From Streptomyces sp. Ag109_O5-1 (lineage in GTDB: Bacteria > Actinomycetota > Actinomycetes > Streptomycetales > Streptomycetaceae), in NCBI RefSeq assembly GCF_003814875.1, contig NZ_RKQF01000001.1, forward strand, positions 5,642,001 to 5,706,000: a DNA stretch of 64,000 bases. The letters are read 5' to 3'. Position 1 is the stretch's first letter, and each line of letters starts with the position of its first letter. The translations under genes were made by a program, and so were the position numbers. Below are positions 16,831 through 24,193 of the stretch, piece after piece. The notes beneath the pieces were generated by a model that saw nothing but the letters and a program-made list of their open reading frames with translations, made no database searches and was not told where the DNA came from.

Positions 16831-18069
16831 GTGCACGACTCCTCCGTGTTCCTCATCGAGTTCGGAGCGATCATCCTCGGCCTGGGCCTGCTCGGCCGGC
16901 TCGCCGGACGCTTCCGGTTCTCGCCGATACCCCTCTATCTGCTGGCCGGGCTCGCGTTCGGCGAGGGCGGGCTCTATCCCCTCGGCACCAGCGAGGAGTT
17001 CGTGGCGATCGGCGCCGAGATCGGCGTCATCCTGCTGCTCCTCATGCTGGGCCTGGAGTACACCGCCAGCGATCTCGTCTCCAACCTCAGGACCCAGTAC
17101 CGGGCGGGCCTGGTCGACGCCGCGCTCAACGCGCTGCCCGGCGCCGCGATGGCGCTGCTGCTGGGCTGGGGACCGGTGGCGGCCGTGGTGCTGGCCGGTG
17201 TCACCTGGATCTCCTCCTCCGGGGTGATCGCCAAGGTCCTGGGCGACCTGGGACGGCTCGGCAACCGGGAGACCCCGGTGATCCTGAGCATCCTGGTGCT
17301 GGAGGACCTCTCCATGGCGGTCTACCTGCCGATCATCACCGCGCTGCTGGCCGGCGTCGGCCTGGCCGCGGGCAGCCTGACCCTCGCGATCGCGCTAGGA
17401 GTCGCCGGGCTGGTCCTGCTGATCGCCGTCCGCTACGGCAGGCACATCTCCCGGTTCGTCTCCAGCGACGACTCCGAGAAGCTACTGCTGGTGGTCCTGG
17501 GCCTGACCCTGCTCGTCGCGGGCATCGCCCAGAAGCTCCAGGTCTCCGCCGCGGTGGGCGCGTTCCTCGTCGGCATCGCGCTCTCCGGTGAGGTGGCGGA
17601 GGGCGCCCACCACCTCCTCGCGCCCCTCCGCGATCTGTTCGCCGCCGTGTTCTTCGTCTTCTTCGGCCTGCACACCGACCCGGCGAGCATCCCGCCGGTG
17701 CTGGTGCCCGCGCTCGCGCTCGCGGTCGTCACCGCGCTGACGAAGATCGCGACCGGGTACTGGGCCGCGAAACGCGCCGGCATCTCGGCGAAGGGCCGCT
17801 GGCGGGCGGGCGGCACGCTGGTGGCCCGCGGCGAGTTCTCCATCGTCATCGCCGGCCTCGCGGTCACCGCCGGCATCGAACCCTCCCTGGGCCCCCTGGC
17901 CACGGCCTACGTCCTGATCCTCGTCATCCTCGGCCCCCTCACGGCCCGCTACACGGAACCGGTGGCCCGCCGCCTGACCCGCCGGGCCAGGCCGACCGAT
18001 CCCCATCCGACCAACGCCCCGGTCCCAGAGACCAAGGTGACCGACCAGGACGCGGTGGGCCAGGTCTGA
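16831..18069 (+). CDS. KhtU/KefB-like cation:proton antiporter (CPA2)
   Basis: 412 residues from a GTG at 16831 with GGGAG upstream inside the previous gene's end. Twelve or so hydrophobic segments are visible with CPA2 motifs: RFRFSPIPLYLLAGLAFGEGG near the start, GVTWISSSGVIAKVLGDLGR in the middle, and RGEFSIVIAGLAV in the second half. There is no C-terminal TrkA-N domain, which fits regulation in trans by the preceding KhtT-like protein. It acts in the cytoplasmic membrane exchanging K+ (possibly Na+) for H+. Right after its stop lies a gene remnant on the other strand. Confidence 0.9.
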   Translation: MHDSSVFLIEFGAIILGLGLLGRLAGRFRFSPIPLYLLAGLAFGEGGLYPLGTSEEFVAIGAEIGVILLLLMLGLEYTASDLVSNLRTQYRAGLVDAALNALPGAAMALLLGWGPVAAVVLAGVTWISSSGVIAKVLGDLGRLGNRETPVILSILVLEDLSMAVYLPIITALLAGVGLAAGSLTLAIALGVAGLVLLIAVRYGRHISRFVSSDDSEKLLLVVLGLTLLVAGIAQKLQVSAAVGAFLVGIALSGEVAEGAHHLLAPLRDLFAAVFFVFFGLHTDPASIPPVLVPALALAVVTALTKIATGYWAAKRAGISAKGRWRAGGTLVARGEFSIVIAGLAVTAGIEPSLGPLATAYVLILVILGPLTARYTEPVARRLTRRARPTDPHPTNAPVPETKVTDQDAVGQV

Positions 18070-18072
18070 CCC

Positions 18073-18150
18073 TCAAGGGACGACGGACACCTCGGCCCAC
18101 ACCGTCTTGCCCACGGGGTGACGAGGTGCCGTTCCCCAGCACAGGGACGC
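18073..18150 (-). pseudogene. C-terminal remnant of an ATP-binding anti-sigma-factor-like protein
   Basis: About 26 codons ending WGTAPRHPVGKTVWAEVSVVP and a TGA at 18073. The GKTVWAE ending is characteristic of the small HATPase (RsbW/anti-sigma-like) proteins abundant in Streptomyces. Nothing upstream continues the fold, so the rest has been lost at a junction near 18150. Confidence 0.55.
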
Positions 18151-18220
18151 CGACGGGCCGCTTAACTCGGCTCGCTGTCGCGCCTGCTGCAGCCACGGCA
18201 GCAAGGAGGAGGATCCACCA

Positions 18221-18316
18221 GTGAGCCAACAGCCATTGCACGTTGAGCCGCCCGCCGCACCGGGCGACGCCGGCTCATCGGACCGCCCCGCGGACAACTT
18301 CTTCTCCAAGTGGGTG
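18221..18316 (+). pseudogene. N-terminal remnant of an unrecognised gene
   Basis: A GTG at 18221 follows an excellent AGGAGGAGG ribosome-binding site and starts MSQQPLHVEPPAAPGDAG, then a Ser/Asp-rich part and NFFSKWVV. After about 32 codons the sequence becomes the 3' end of the opposite-strand secreted-protein gene. The strong start argues that this was a real gene, now truncated. The family is not recognised. Confidence 0.5.
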
Positions 18317-18317
18317 G

Positions 18318-19763
18318 TCACTGACGCACGGCGTAGTGCTGCCAAGCACCCCATGTGCCGAGGTTCCCGGTGTCCTGGCCGCTCGGGACGTACTCGGCCC
18401 GGATCCGGAACCGGCTCCCCGTCGACCTGGTCAGCGTCACGCTCGTGGCGGTGGTGCTCCGGGACGTCAGCGCATGGCACGCGGAGGTGGACTCGGTGTG
18501 CCAGGCGCCGGACGTGTAGCGCTGGATCTGGAAGCGGACGCACTGGCTCGGCTTGGCCGGGGCGACCGTGACGTCCAGCTTCGCCTTGGCCGTGTGGTGG
18601 TAGACGCGGTAGAGGGTGCTGCCGTAGTGGGTGGTCGTGTAGGAGCCGGTCAGGGACTCCGCGACCCGGGCCCGTGCCGTCACCGTCCTGGCCGCCGTGG
18701 CGGGGGCGTTGTGGTCGTCGCCGGCGAACTCCGCGGTGAACGTGGTCTTTCGGGTGACCTTGTACGTCGCCTTCAGATCACCGTTGGCGTCCACCTGTCC
18801 CGTCGTGACCAGGGTCTTCTTGCCGTCGTACGGCTGGGCGTAGAGCGAGACGGTGCGGTCGGCGTCCGTCGGGCCGAGGTGGGCGGTGAGCTTCGTCGTC
18901 GCGCCGTAGTCGTACGACGACGTGTTCGTGGCGAGGGTCAGATCGGTGGCCGCGGGCGGGAGCTGGTACGGGACGGTGAACGTGTACGCGGCGGTGGGGG
19001 AGTGGTTGCCCGCCGCGTCCACCGCTTGGATGTACAGGGTGTGAACGCCCCAGGACAGTGCGCCCGTCAGGCTCGCTCGGCCCGCCGCGTCGGCCGGCAG
19101 CTGGGCGGCGCCGTTGCCGGGCTCCTGGTCCAGGCCGTAGACGAAGTGGTCCAGGCCGCTGGCCGCGCAGTCCGGGGTGCCGGCCGCCGCGCAGCCCGCG
19201 GGCAGGGACTCGGCGGAGGAGATGCTGAACGTGGTGGGCTGACCGGCCGCCTTCTTCGGTGTCCCGGTCCCCACCGGCGGGAAGTCGGGGTTGGCGACGG
19301 TCGGGGTGGCCGGCGCGCTGCCGTCCACGCGGAAGTAGCAGGCGTCGGTCGGGTTCGAGTAGGACGTGCCGTCGTACGTCGAGGCGTCCCAGCCGTAGGT
19401 GTGACCATCCGTCAGAGGCAGCGGGACGTAGACGGACTGGGAGGAGACCACCGGCACACGGTCCACCGAACCGTCCGCCGACTGGCCGCCGTCCGCATCC
19501 CAGGCGTGTACGACGCCCTGGTACGACACCCCGTTCACCGTCGGCCGCGGGATGCCGATCGTCTCGTAGAAGCCCGCGGGCGGCGGGGTGGAGACGGTCT
19601 CCCAGACCGGGCTGCCTTGGCTGCCGCAGCTCGTGCCGGCCGGCACGGTGGGCGTCGGGAGTGCCGGGTCGACCGGAGTGCCGTCGGCTGCCGCGACCGC
19701 GGGCAGTGCCGTCACCAACGCGCCTGCCAGCAGAAGGGCGAGCCCGTTCCTGCGTCTGTTCAC
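18318..19763 (-). CDS. Secreted multi-domain Ig-like protein
   Basis: 481 residues with a GTG start at 19763 after GGGGGAGG. Residues 1-26 form a signal peptide (MNRRRNG, hydrophobic core, AVAAADG). The mature protein has beta-sandwich segments: a central LSWGVHTLYIQAVDAAGNHS strand pattern like Ig/FN3 domains, a following ATDLTLATNTSSYDYGATTK repeat, and a C-terminal CVRFQIQRYTSGAW segment. No enzymatic motif is visible. A surface or matrix role is likely but unproven. The stop codon lies within a few bases of a breakpoint with a truncated gene on the other strand; the C-terminus may therefore be normal or slightly altered. Confidence 0.72.
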   Translation of the reverse strand: MNRRRNGLALLLAGALVTALPAVAAADGTPVDPALPTPTVPAGTSCGSQGSPVWETVSTPPPAGFYETIGIPRPTVNGVSYQGVVHAWDADGGQSADGSVDRVPVVSSQSVYVPLPLTDGHTYGWDASTYDGTSYSNPTDACYFRVDGSAPATPTVANPDFPPVGTGTPKKAAGQPTTFSISSAESLPAGCAAAGTPDCAASGLDHFVYGLDQEPGNGAAQLPADAAGRASLTGALSWGVHTLYIQAVDAAGNHSPTAAYTFTVPYQLPPAATDLTLATNTSSYDYGATTKLTAHLGPTDADRTVSLYAQPYDGKKTLVTTGQVDANGDLKATYKVTRKTTFTAEFAGDDHNAPATAARTVTARARVAESLTGSYTTTHYGSTLYRVYHHTAKAKLDVTVAPAKPSQCVRFQIQRYTSGAWHTESTSACHALTSRSTTATSVTLTRSTGSRFRIRAEYVPSGQDTGNLGTWGAWQHYAVRQ

Positions 19764-19884
19764 CGTGTTGTCCTCCCCCTGTACTGCGGTCCCCAGCCGC
19801 AGAGCAGGCGGAGCGTAACACCGGCTTCGAATGATCCCGGTAATTCTTGATCAAGCGTTTACGGGAGTCCGTCAGTTCCGGTCC

Positions 19885-20604
19885 TCAGTTGTTCCAGCTC
19901 TCGTCGTACGGGTCGGACGGTACCGGGATCGGCTTGGCATCGGTGACGTTCAGGTAGGGGATCGGGCCGTTGTTCACCGGGTCGTGGGTGACGCGGGCGG
20001 TGTACGTGCCCGTCACCTGGAGCCAGGCGTCCGGCTGGAGGACCGGGGGGATCTTGCCGGTGAGGGCCACCTTCACCGGCTGGGCGTCCGCCGCGCAGCA
20101 GTTGAGGGCCATGCGGACCAGATACGGGCTGCCCTTGGCGTCCAGGGCCACGAAGCCGGCGATGCTGACGCTGCGGCCGTGGAACGAGCGGCCGTGGTCG
20201 TACACTGCACGGCCCGCGTAGTCGACCAGGTTGAGGGGGATCGGGTCGCCCTTCGGCAACTTCATGTAGCCGTACGGCTGTTGCAGGGCGGTGCCGGCGC
20301 GCACCGCGCTGTAGGAGCCGAGCGCGGGCGGGGCGACGAGGATCAGGGCCAGGAGGGGGAGGACCAGGAGCCAGGAGATGCGGGGTTCGGGGTGGGCGTG
20401 GTCCTGGTCGGACTTGGCGCGGTTGCGGGCGCGCCACTCGTACCAGGCCGTCGTCAGCGCCGAGACGATCAGGACCGCGCCGGCCGCGAGGATCAGCGGC
20501 TGCAGGCCGGCCTTCACATAGCGCAGGTAGAGGTTGGTCGTGCCAGCGTGCAGCAGGGCCGCCCCCACCAGGAACATCACCGCCGCCTGGGCCTGCCGGT
20601 TCAC
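19885..20604 (-). CDS. TIGR03943-type permease-associated membrane protein (YcgQ-like)
   Basis: 239 residues from a GTG at 20604 that overlaps the stop of the upstream permease gene (GTGA). Two to four N-terminal membrane helices are followed by a hydrophilic domain with a CCAADAQP motif and the pattern GFVALDAKGSPYLVRMALNC. This matches the partner protein found with DUF318-type permeases (YcgQ/YcgR pairs). The two cysteines suggest metal or thiol chemistry at the membrane surface. Translational coupling makes it almost certain that it works with the permease. The substrate is not known. Confidence 0.75.
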   Translation of the reverse strand: MNRQAQAAVMFLVGAALLHAGTTNLYLRYVKAGLQPLILAAGAVLIVSALTTAWYEWRARNRAKSDQDHAHPEPRISWLLVLPLLALILVAPPALGSYSAVRAGTALQQPYGYMKLPKGDPIPLNLVDYAGRAVYDHGRSFHGRSVSIAGFVALDAKGSPYLVRMALNCCAADAQPVKVALTGKIPPVLQPDAWLQVTGTYTARVTHDPVNNGPIPYLNVTDAKPIPVPSDPYDESWNN

Positions 20605-21635
20605 AGCAGCACCGCCCCGGTCAGGAGCGCGCCCGCGATCGCGGCGACGAAGGTGGCCGGGGCGAAGCGCAGGGCGAAGCCGCGGCCGAAGGTGCCCGCC
20701 TGCATCGCGAAGAGTTTGAGGTCGATCATCGGGCCCACGATCAGGAACGCCAGCTTGGCGGTGAGGGAGAACTGCGTCAGCGACGCCGCCACGAACGCGT
20801 CCGCCTCCGAGCAGATGGACAGCAGCACGGCCAGGATCGACAGGGCCAGGATCGCGACCACCGGGTTGGCGGCCGCGGTGCGCAGCCATTCCGCCGGGGC
20901 CACCGCCTTCAGGGTCGCCGCCGCCATCGCGCCCAGGACCAGGAAACCGCCCGCGTGCATGGTGTCGTGGCGGACCGAGGACCAGAACGCCTCGCCCTTG
21001 GTCTCGCCGTGGTGGTGCGCGTGCGCCGGCAGGCGCAGCCAGTCGGTACGGCCGAGGCGCTGCCACAGCCAGCCCATCGCGCACGCCACCAGCAGGCTGC
21101 CGCCGAACCGGGCCAGCACCATCTCGGGGTTGCGCGGGAACGCCACCGCGGTCGCCGTCAGCACGATCGGGTTGATCGCGGGGGCGGAGAGGAGGAAGGC
21201 GATGGCCGCGGCAGGGGTGACACCCCGGCGGACCAGGGCGCCCGCCACCGGGACCGACGCGCACTCGCAGCCCGGGAGCACCACACCGGCCAGACCCGCG
21301 ACCGGGACCGCGAGCGCCGGGCGGCTGGGCAGGGCGCGGGCGAAGAAGGCCGGCGGGACGAAGACCGCGATCGCCGCGGAGAGCAGCACGCCGAGGACGA
21401 GGAAGGGGAGCGCCTGGACGACCACGGCCACGAACACCGTCATCCAGCTCTGCATCACCGGCGTCGACAGCGCGCCGCGCACCGGACCCTGGAAGACCAC
21501 GACCAGGAGCAGCAACAGGGTCAGGGTCAGGGGGGAGTTGAGATGCCAGCCCTCCTGGTCGGGGCGGTTGCCACGGCCGGGATGCTCCTGGTGCGGTGCC
21601 GGCCCGGGCGGGGCGGCTTTCTCGGTGACGGCCAC
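20601..21635 (-). CDS. DUF318/ArsP_1-family permease
   Basis: 344 residues, GTG start at 21635 with GGAGG 10 bases upstream. About eight to ten membrane helices. Family marks include the conserved Cys motif LPGCECASVPVAGALVRRG, the AIAFLLSAPAINPIVL block and LLSICSEADAFVAASL. Members of this family are proposed to export metals, arsenicals or related compounds; the cysteines fit a soft-metal substrate, but this is inference. Its coupled partner follows directly. The upstream 100 bp are shared with the divergent potassium-channel gene. Confidence 0.8.
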   Translation of the reverse strand: MAVTEKAAPPGPAPHQEHPGRGNRPDQEGWHLNSPLTLTLLLLLVVVFQGPVRGALSTPVMQSWMTVFVAVVVQALPFLVLGVLLSAAIAVFVPPAFFARALPSRPALAVPVAGLAGVVLPGCECASVPVAGALVRRGVTPAAAIAFLLSAPAINPIVLTATAVAFPRNPEMVLARFGGSLLVACAMGWLWQRLGRTDWLRLPAHAHHHGETKGEAFWSSVRHDTMHAGGFLVLGAMAAATLKAVAPAEWLRTAAANPVVAILALSILAVLLSICSEADAFVAASLTQFSLTAKLAFLIVGPMIDLKLFAMQAGTFGRGFALRFAPATFVAAIAGALLTGAVLL

Positions 21636-21734
21636 GGGACGGATACCTCCGGCACTTCGGTCAGATCCGGGATTATGCTCCCTTCCCTTCCCTACGGGTG
21701 GTCAGGGGGCGCTGTTCACTCCGTTGCTGGAACC

Positions 21735-23684
21735 ATGCGTCCTGTTGAGGCACTCTTTTCCCTCGTGGGGAGCGTTCCGAATCAGGGTGGTGGCGGCCGG
21801 GCGCCGATGGTGGTGTGCGGGGACGACGGACTCGCGCACCGGCTGGCGGCGGAGTTGCGCGGTGTCTACGGCGAGCAGGTCACCCTTGTCGTGCCGCCGG
21901 ACGTGCGGATCGCCCGGCCGCCGGTCGTCGGACGGGCCCGGGCCGCGTCGGCAGCACTGCTCGACCGGGTGGTCAGCGCCGCCGTCGGGCGGGCCAACGG
22001 CAGCGGTGGGAACGGCGGTGCCGCCGTCGCCGGTGAAGGGCCCCGCGGGGAGCGGGTGCTGGAGGCCGAGGAGGCCACCGAGGCCGTGCTCGCCGAGGCG
22101 GGCGTGGACCGGGCCGCCGCGCTCGCCCTCGTCTACGACGACGACGAGACCAACATCCGTGCCGCCCTCACCGCCCGTCGGCTGAACCCGCGCCTGCGGC
22201 TCGTACTGCGGCTCTACAACCGGCGGTTGGGGCAGCACATCGAGGAACTCCTCGACCAGGCTGCCGCGTTGGCGATCGGGGACCCGGACGGCGGGGCGAG
22301 TGACGCCTCCACCATCGTGCTGTCCGACGCCGACACGGCCGCGCCCGCGCTCGCCGCCACCGCGCTCGCCGGGACCGGCAAGGTCGTCCAGACGGACGGG
22401 CTGGTGCTGCGGGCCGTGGAACGCCCGCCGGGTGCCGTGCCGCGGCAGGACGCCGGCCGGGGACTGTGCACGCTCGCGCTGCTCTCCACGAACCCAAGCG
22501 GTCCCGACCTGGTCGAGGGCGTCGGGGAGCAGCGGCCGCAACTGCTCCCCGACGACGAGGAGGTGCGGGCCGCGGGCGAGCGGGGCGTGCTGGTGCTGGA
22601 GCAGGTGTCGTCCGCCGCGGACGCGGCTTCGCCGGCGGGCCGTGGGGCCGGGGTGGGGGGCGGGGTCGTACCGGCGCTCTCCTCGCTGTTCTCGCGGCGG
22701 CTGCGGTGGTCGCTGGCCGGGCTGGTGGGGTGTGTGGTCGCGCTCGCGGTCGCGTTGTCGGTGGTCACGGGGATGCATCCGGTACGGGCCTTCTACTACA
22801 CGCTTCTCGACATGTTCGCCATCGACAATCCCGCGATCGGGCAGTCGCTCGGGCGGCAGATCCTCCAGCTGCTGTCCGGGTTGATGGGACTGCTGTTGCT
22901 GCCGGTGCTGCTGGCTGCCGTGCTGGAGGCGCTCGGGACCTTCCGGACGGGGTCCGCGCTGCGGAAGCCGCCGCGGGGGCTCAGTGGGCATGTCGTGCTG
23001 CTCGGGCTGGGGAAGATCGGTACGCGCGTGCTGACGCGGCTGCGTGAGCTGCACGTCCCTGTCGTGTGCGTCGAGTCCGACCCCGACGCCCGGGGGCTGG
23101 CGGTGGCGCGGCGGCTGCGGGTGCCGGTGGTGTTCGGGGACGTGACCCAGGAGGGCGTCCTGGAGGCCGCCAAGATCCATCGGGCGCAGGCGCTGCTCGC
23201 GGTGACCAGCGCGGACACGACGAATCTGGAGGCCGTGCTGTACGCGCGGGCCGTGCGGCCGGATCTGAAGGCAGTGCTGCGGCTGTACGACGACGACTTC
23301 GCGACGGCCGTGTATCGGACGCTGCGGGCCGCGCATCCGCGGGCGATCACCCGGAGCCGGAGTGTGTCGTATCTGGCGGCGCCGTCCTTCGCGGGGGCGA
23401 TGCTGGGGCGGCAGATCCTCGGGGCGATTCCGGTGGGGCGGAAGGTGTTGCTGGTGGCCGCGCTGGATGTGGCCGGGCATCCGCAGTTGGAGGGGCGGAG
23501 TGTGGAGGGGGCGTTTCGGGCGGGGGCGTGGCGGGTGCTGGCGATCGAGGGCCGGCAGGGGGTTGCCGCGGGGGAGTATGTGCTGCGGGGTGGGGATCGG
23601 GTGGTGGTCGCCGCGACTCGGAGGGGGCTGGCGGAGTTGTCGGGCCGGGTGCCGCCCACCCACCCACCCGACTCGCTGAGTTGA
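21735..23684 (+). CDS. CASTOR/POLLUX-like potassium channel with two RCK (TrkA-N) domains
   Basis: 649 residues from the ATG at 21735 (weak ribosome-binding site). An N-terminal NAD-binding-like RCK domain (about 25-230, with VYDDDETNIRAALTARRLNP) precedes two membrane helices around residues 315-410 (SLAGLVGCVVALAVALSVV and LLSGLMGLLLLPVLLAAVLE) with a pore-like stretch between them. A second RCK domain follows, with the Rossmann motif VVLLGLGKIGTRV and AADTTNLE-like SADTTNLEAVLYAR. A C-terminal RCK_C-like part (LEGRSVEGAF, GDRVVVAAT) ends the protein. This layout matches ligand-gated cation channels with tandem RCK domains. Together with the KhtTU-like pair 4 kb upstream it suggests K+ handling is concentrated here. 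Confidence 0.78.
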   Translation: MRPVEALFSLVGSVPNQGGGGRAPMVVCGDDGLAHRLAAELRGVYGEQVTLVVPPDVRIARPPVVGRARAASAALLDRVVSAAVGRANGSGGNGGAAVAGEGPRGERVLEAEEATEAVLAEAGVDRAAALALVYDDDETNIRAALTARRLNPRLRLVLRLYNRRLGQHIEELLDQAAALAIGDPDGGASDASTIVLSDADTAAPALAATALAGTGKVVQTDGLVLRAVERPPGAVPRQDAGRGLCTLALLSTNPSGPDLVEGVGEQRPQLLPDDEEVRAAGERGVLVLEQVSSAADAASPAGRGAGVGGGVVPALSSLFSRRLRWSLAGLVGCVVALAVALSVVTGMHPVRAFYYTLLDMFAIDNPAIGQSLGRQILQLLSGLMGLLLLPVLLAAVLEALGTFRTGSALRKPPRGLSGHVVLLGLGKIGTRVLTRLRELHVPVVCVESDPDARGLAVARRLRVPVVFGDVTQEGVLEAAKIHRAQALLAVTSADTTNLEAVLYARAVRPDLKAVLRLYDDDFATAVYRTLRAAHPRAITRSRSVSYLAAPSFAGAMLGRQILGAIPVGRKVLLVAALDVAGHPQLEGRSVEGAFRAGAWRVLAIEGRQGVAAGEYVLRGGDRVVVAATRRGLAELSGRVPPTHPPDSLS

Positions 23685-23781
23685 GAGGTGGGGGTGGGTG
23701 GGTTGCGGGTCGTGGAGTGCGTGCGGGTGGGTGGGGGGCTGGTCGCGCCCACGCGGCGGAGCCGCATATGGATACAGCCCC

Positions 23782-23799
23782 GCGCCCCTAAAGGGGCGC
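23782..23799. terminator. GCGCCCCT-AA-AGGGGCGC hairpin (dispersed Streptomyces-type element)
   Basis: A perfect 8-bp inverted repeat with a 2-base loop. With the preceding CGGAGCCGCATATGGATACA-like bases it resembles an interspersed element I recall from many Streptomyces intergenic regions. It lies about 100 bp after the channel gene and may act as its terminator. Confidence 0.6.
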
Positions 23800-23813
23800 T
23801 TCAGTCCCGCGCG

Positions 23814-24153
23814 CCCAGAGCTTCGCCCCGCACCCGGCGCCCAGAGCTTCCCAGCACATCCAGCACATCCAGCACTTCCCCGCGCACCCGGCACCCAGAG
23901 CTTCCCCTCGCACCCCACACCCAGAGCTTCCCCGCACGTCCAGCACCCAGAGCTTCGCCCCGCACCCGGCGCCCAGAGCTTCCCCGGACGTCCAGCACCC
24001 AGAGCTTCGCCCCGCACCCCACACCCAGAGCTTCCCCGCACGTCCAGCACCCAGAGCTTCGCCCCGCACCCGGCGCCCAGAGCTTCCCCGGACGTCCGGC
24101 GGCCAGTGGTTCGCCGGACGTCCGGCGGCCGGAGGTTTCGCCGCGTGTCTGGA
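23814..24153. repeat. 26-bp-period tandem repeat array, about 13 units
   Basis: CCCAGAGCTT recurs at 23814, 23840, 23894, 23920, 23946, 23972, 23998, 24024, 24050 and 24076. Spacing is 26 bp throughout except one irregular 28-bp unit after 23840. Degenerate units continue at 24102 and 24128. The other 16 bases alternate between two types (beginning CGCCCCGCAC or CCCCG[C/G]ACGT), giving a 52-bp higher-order dimer from 23946 onward. The array lies between the 3' ends of two convergent genes. Because 26 is not a multiple of three, reading frames rotate through the units. No unique spacers are present, so it is not CRISPR. Function unknown. Confidence 0.9.
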
Positions 24154-24193
24154 AGCGAGGTGCCGGGCCTCGGCTTCGTTCGAGGGGCTCGCC

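Noticed and set aside
23814..24153. The 26-bp array as a CRISPR array
   Set aside because: Units are contiguous with no unique spacers, and no cas genes are near.
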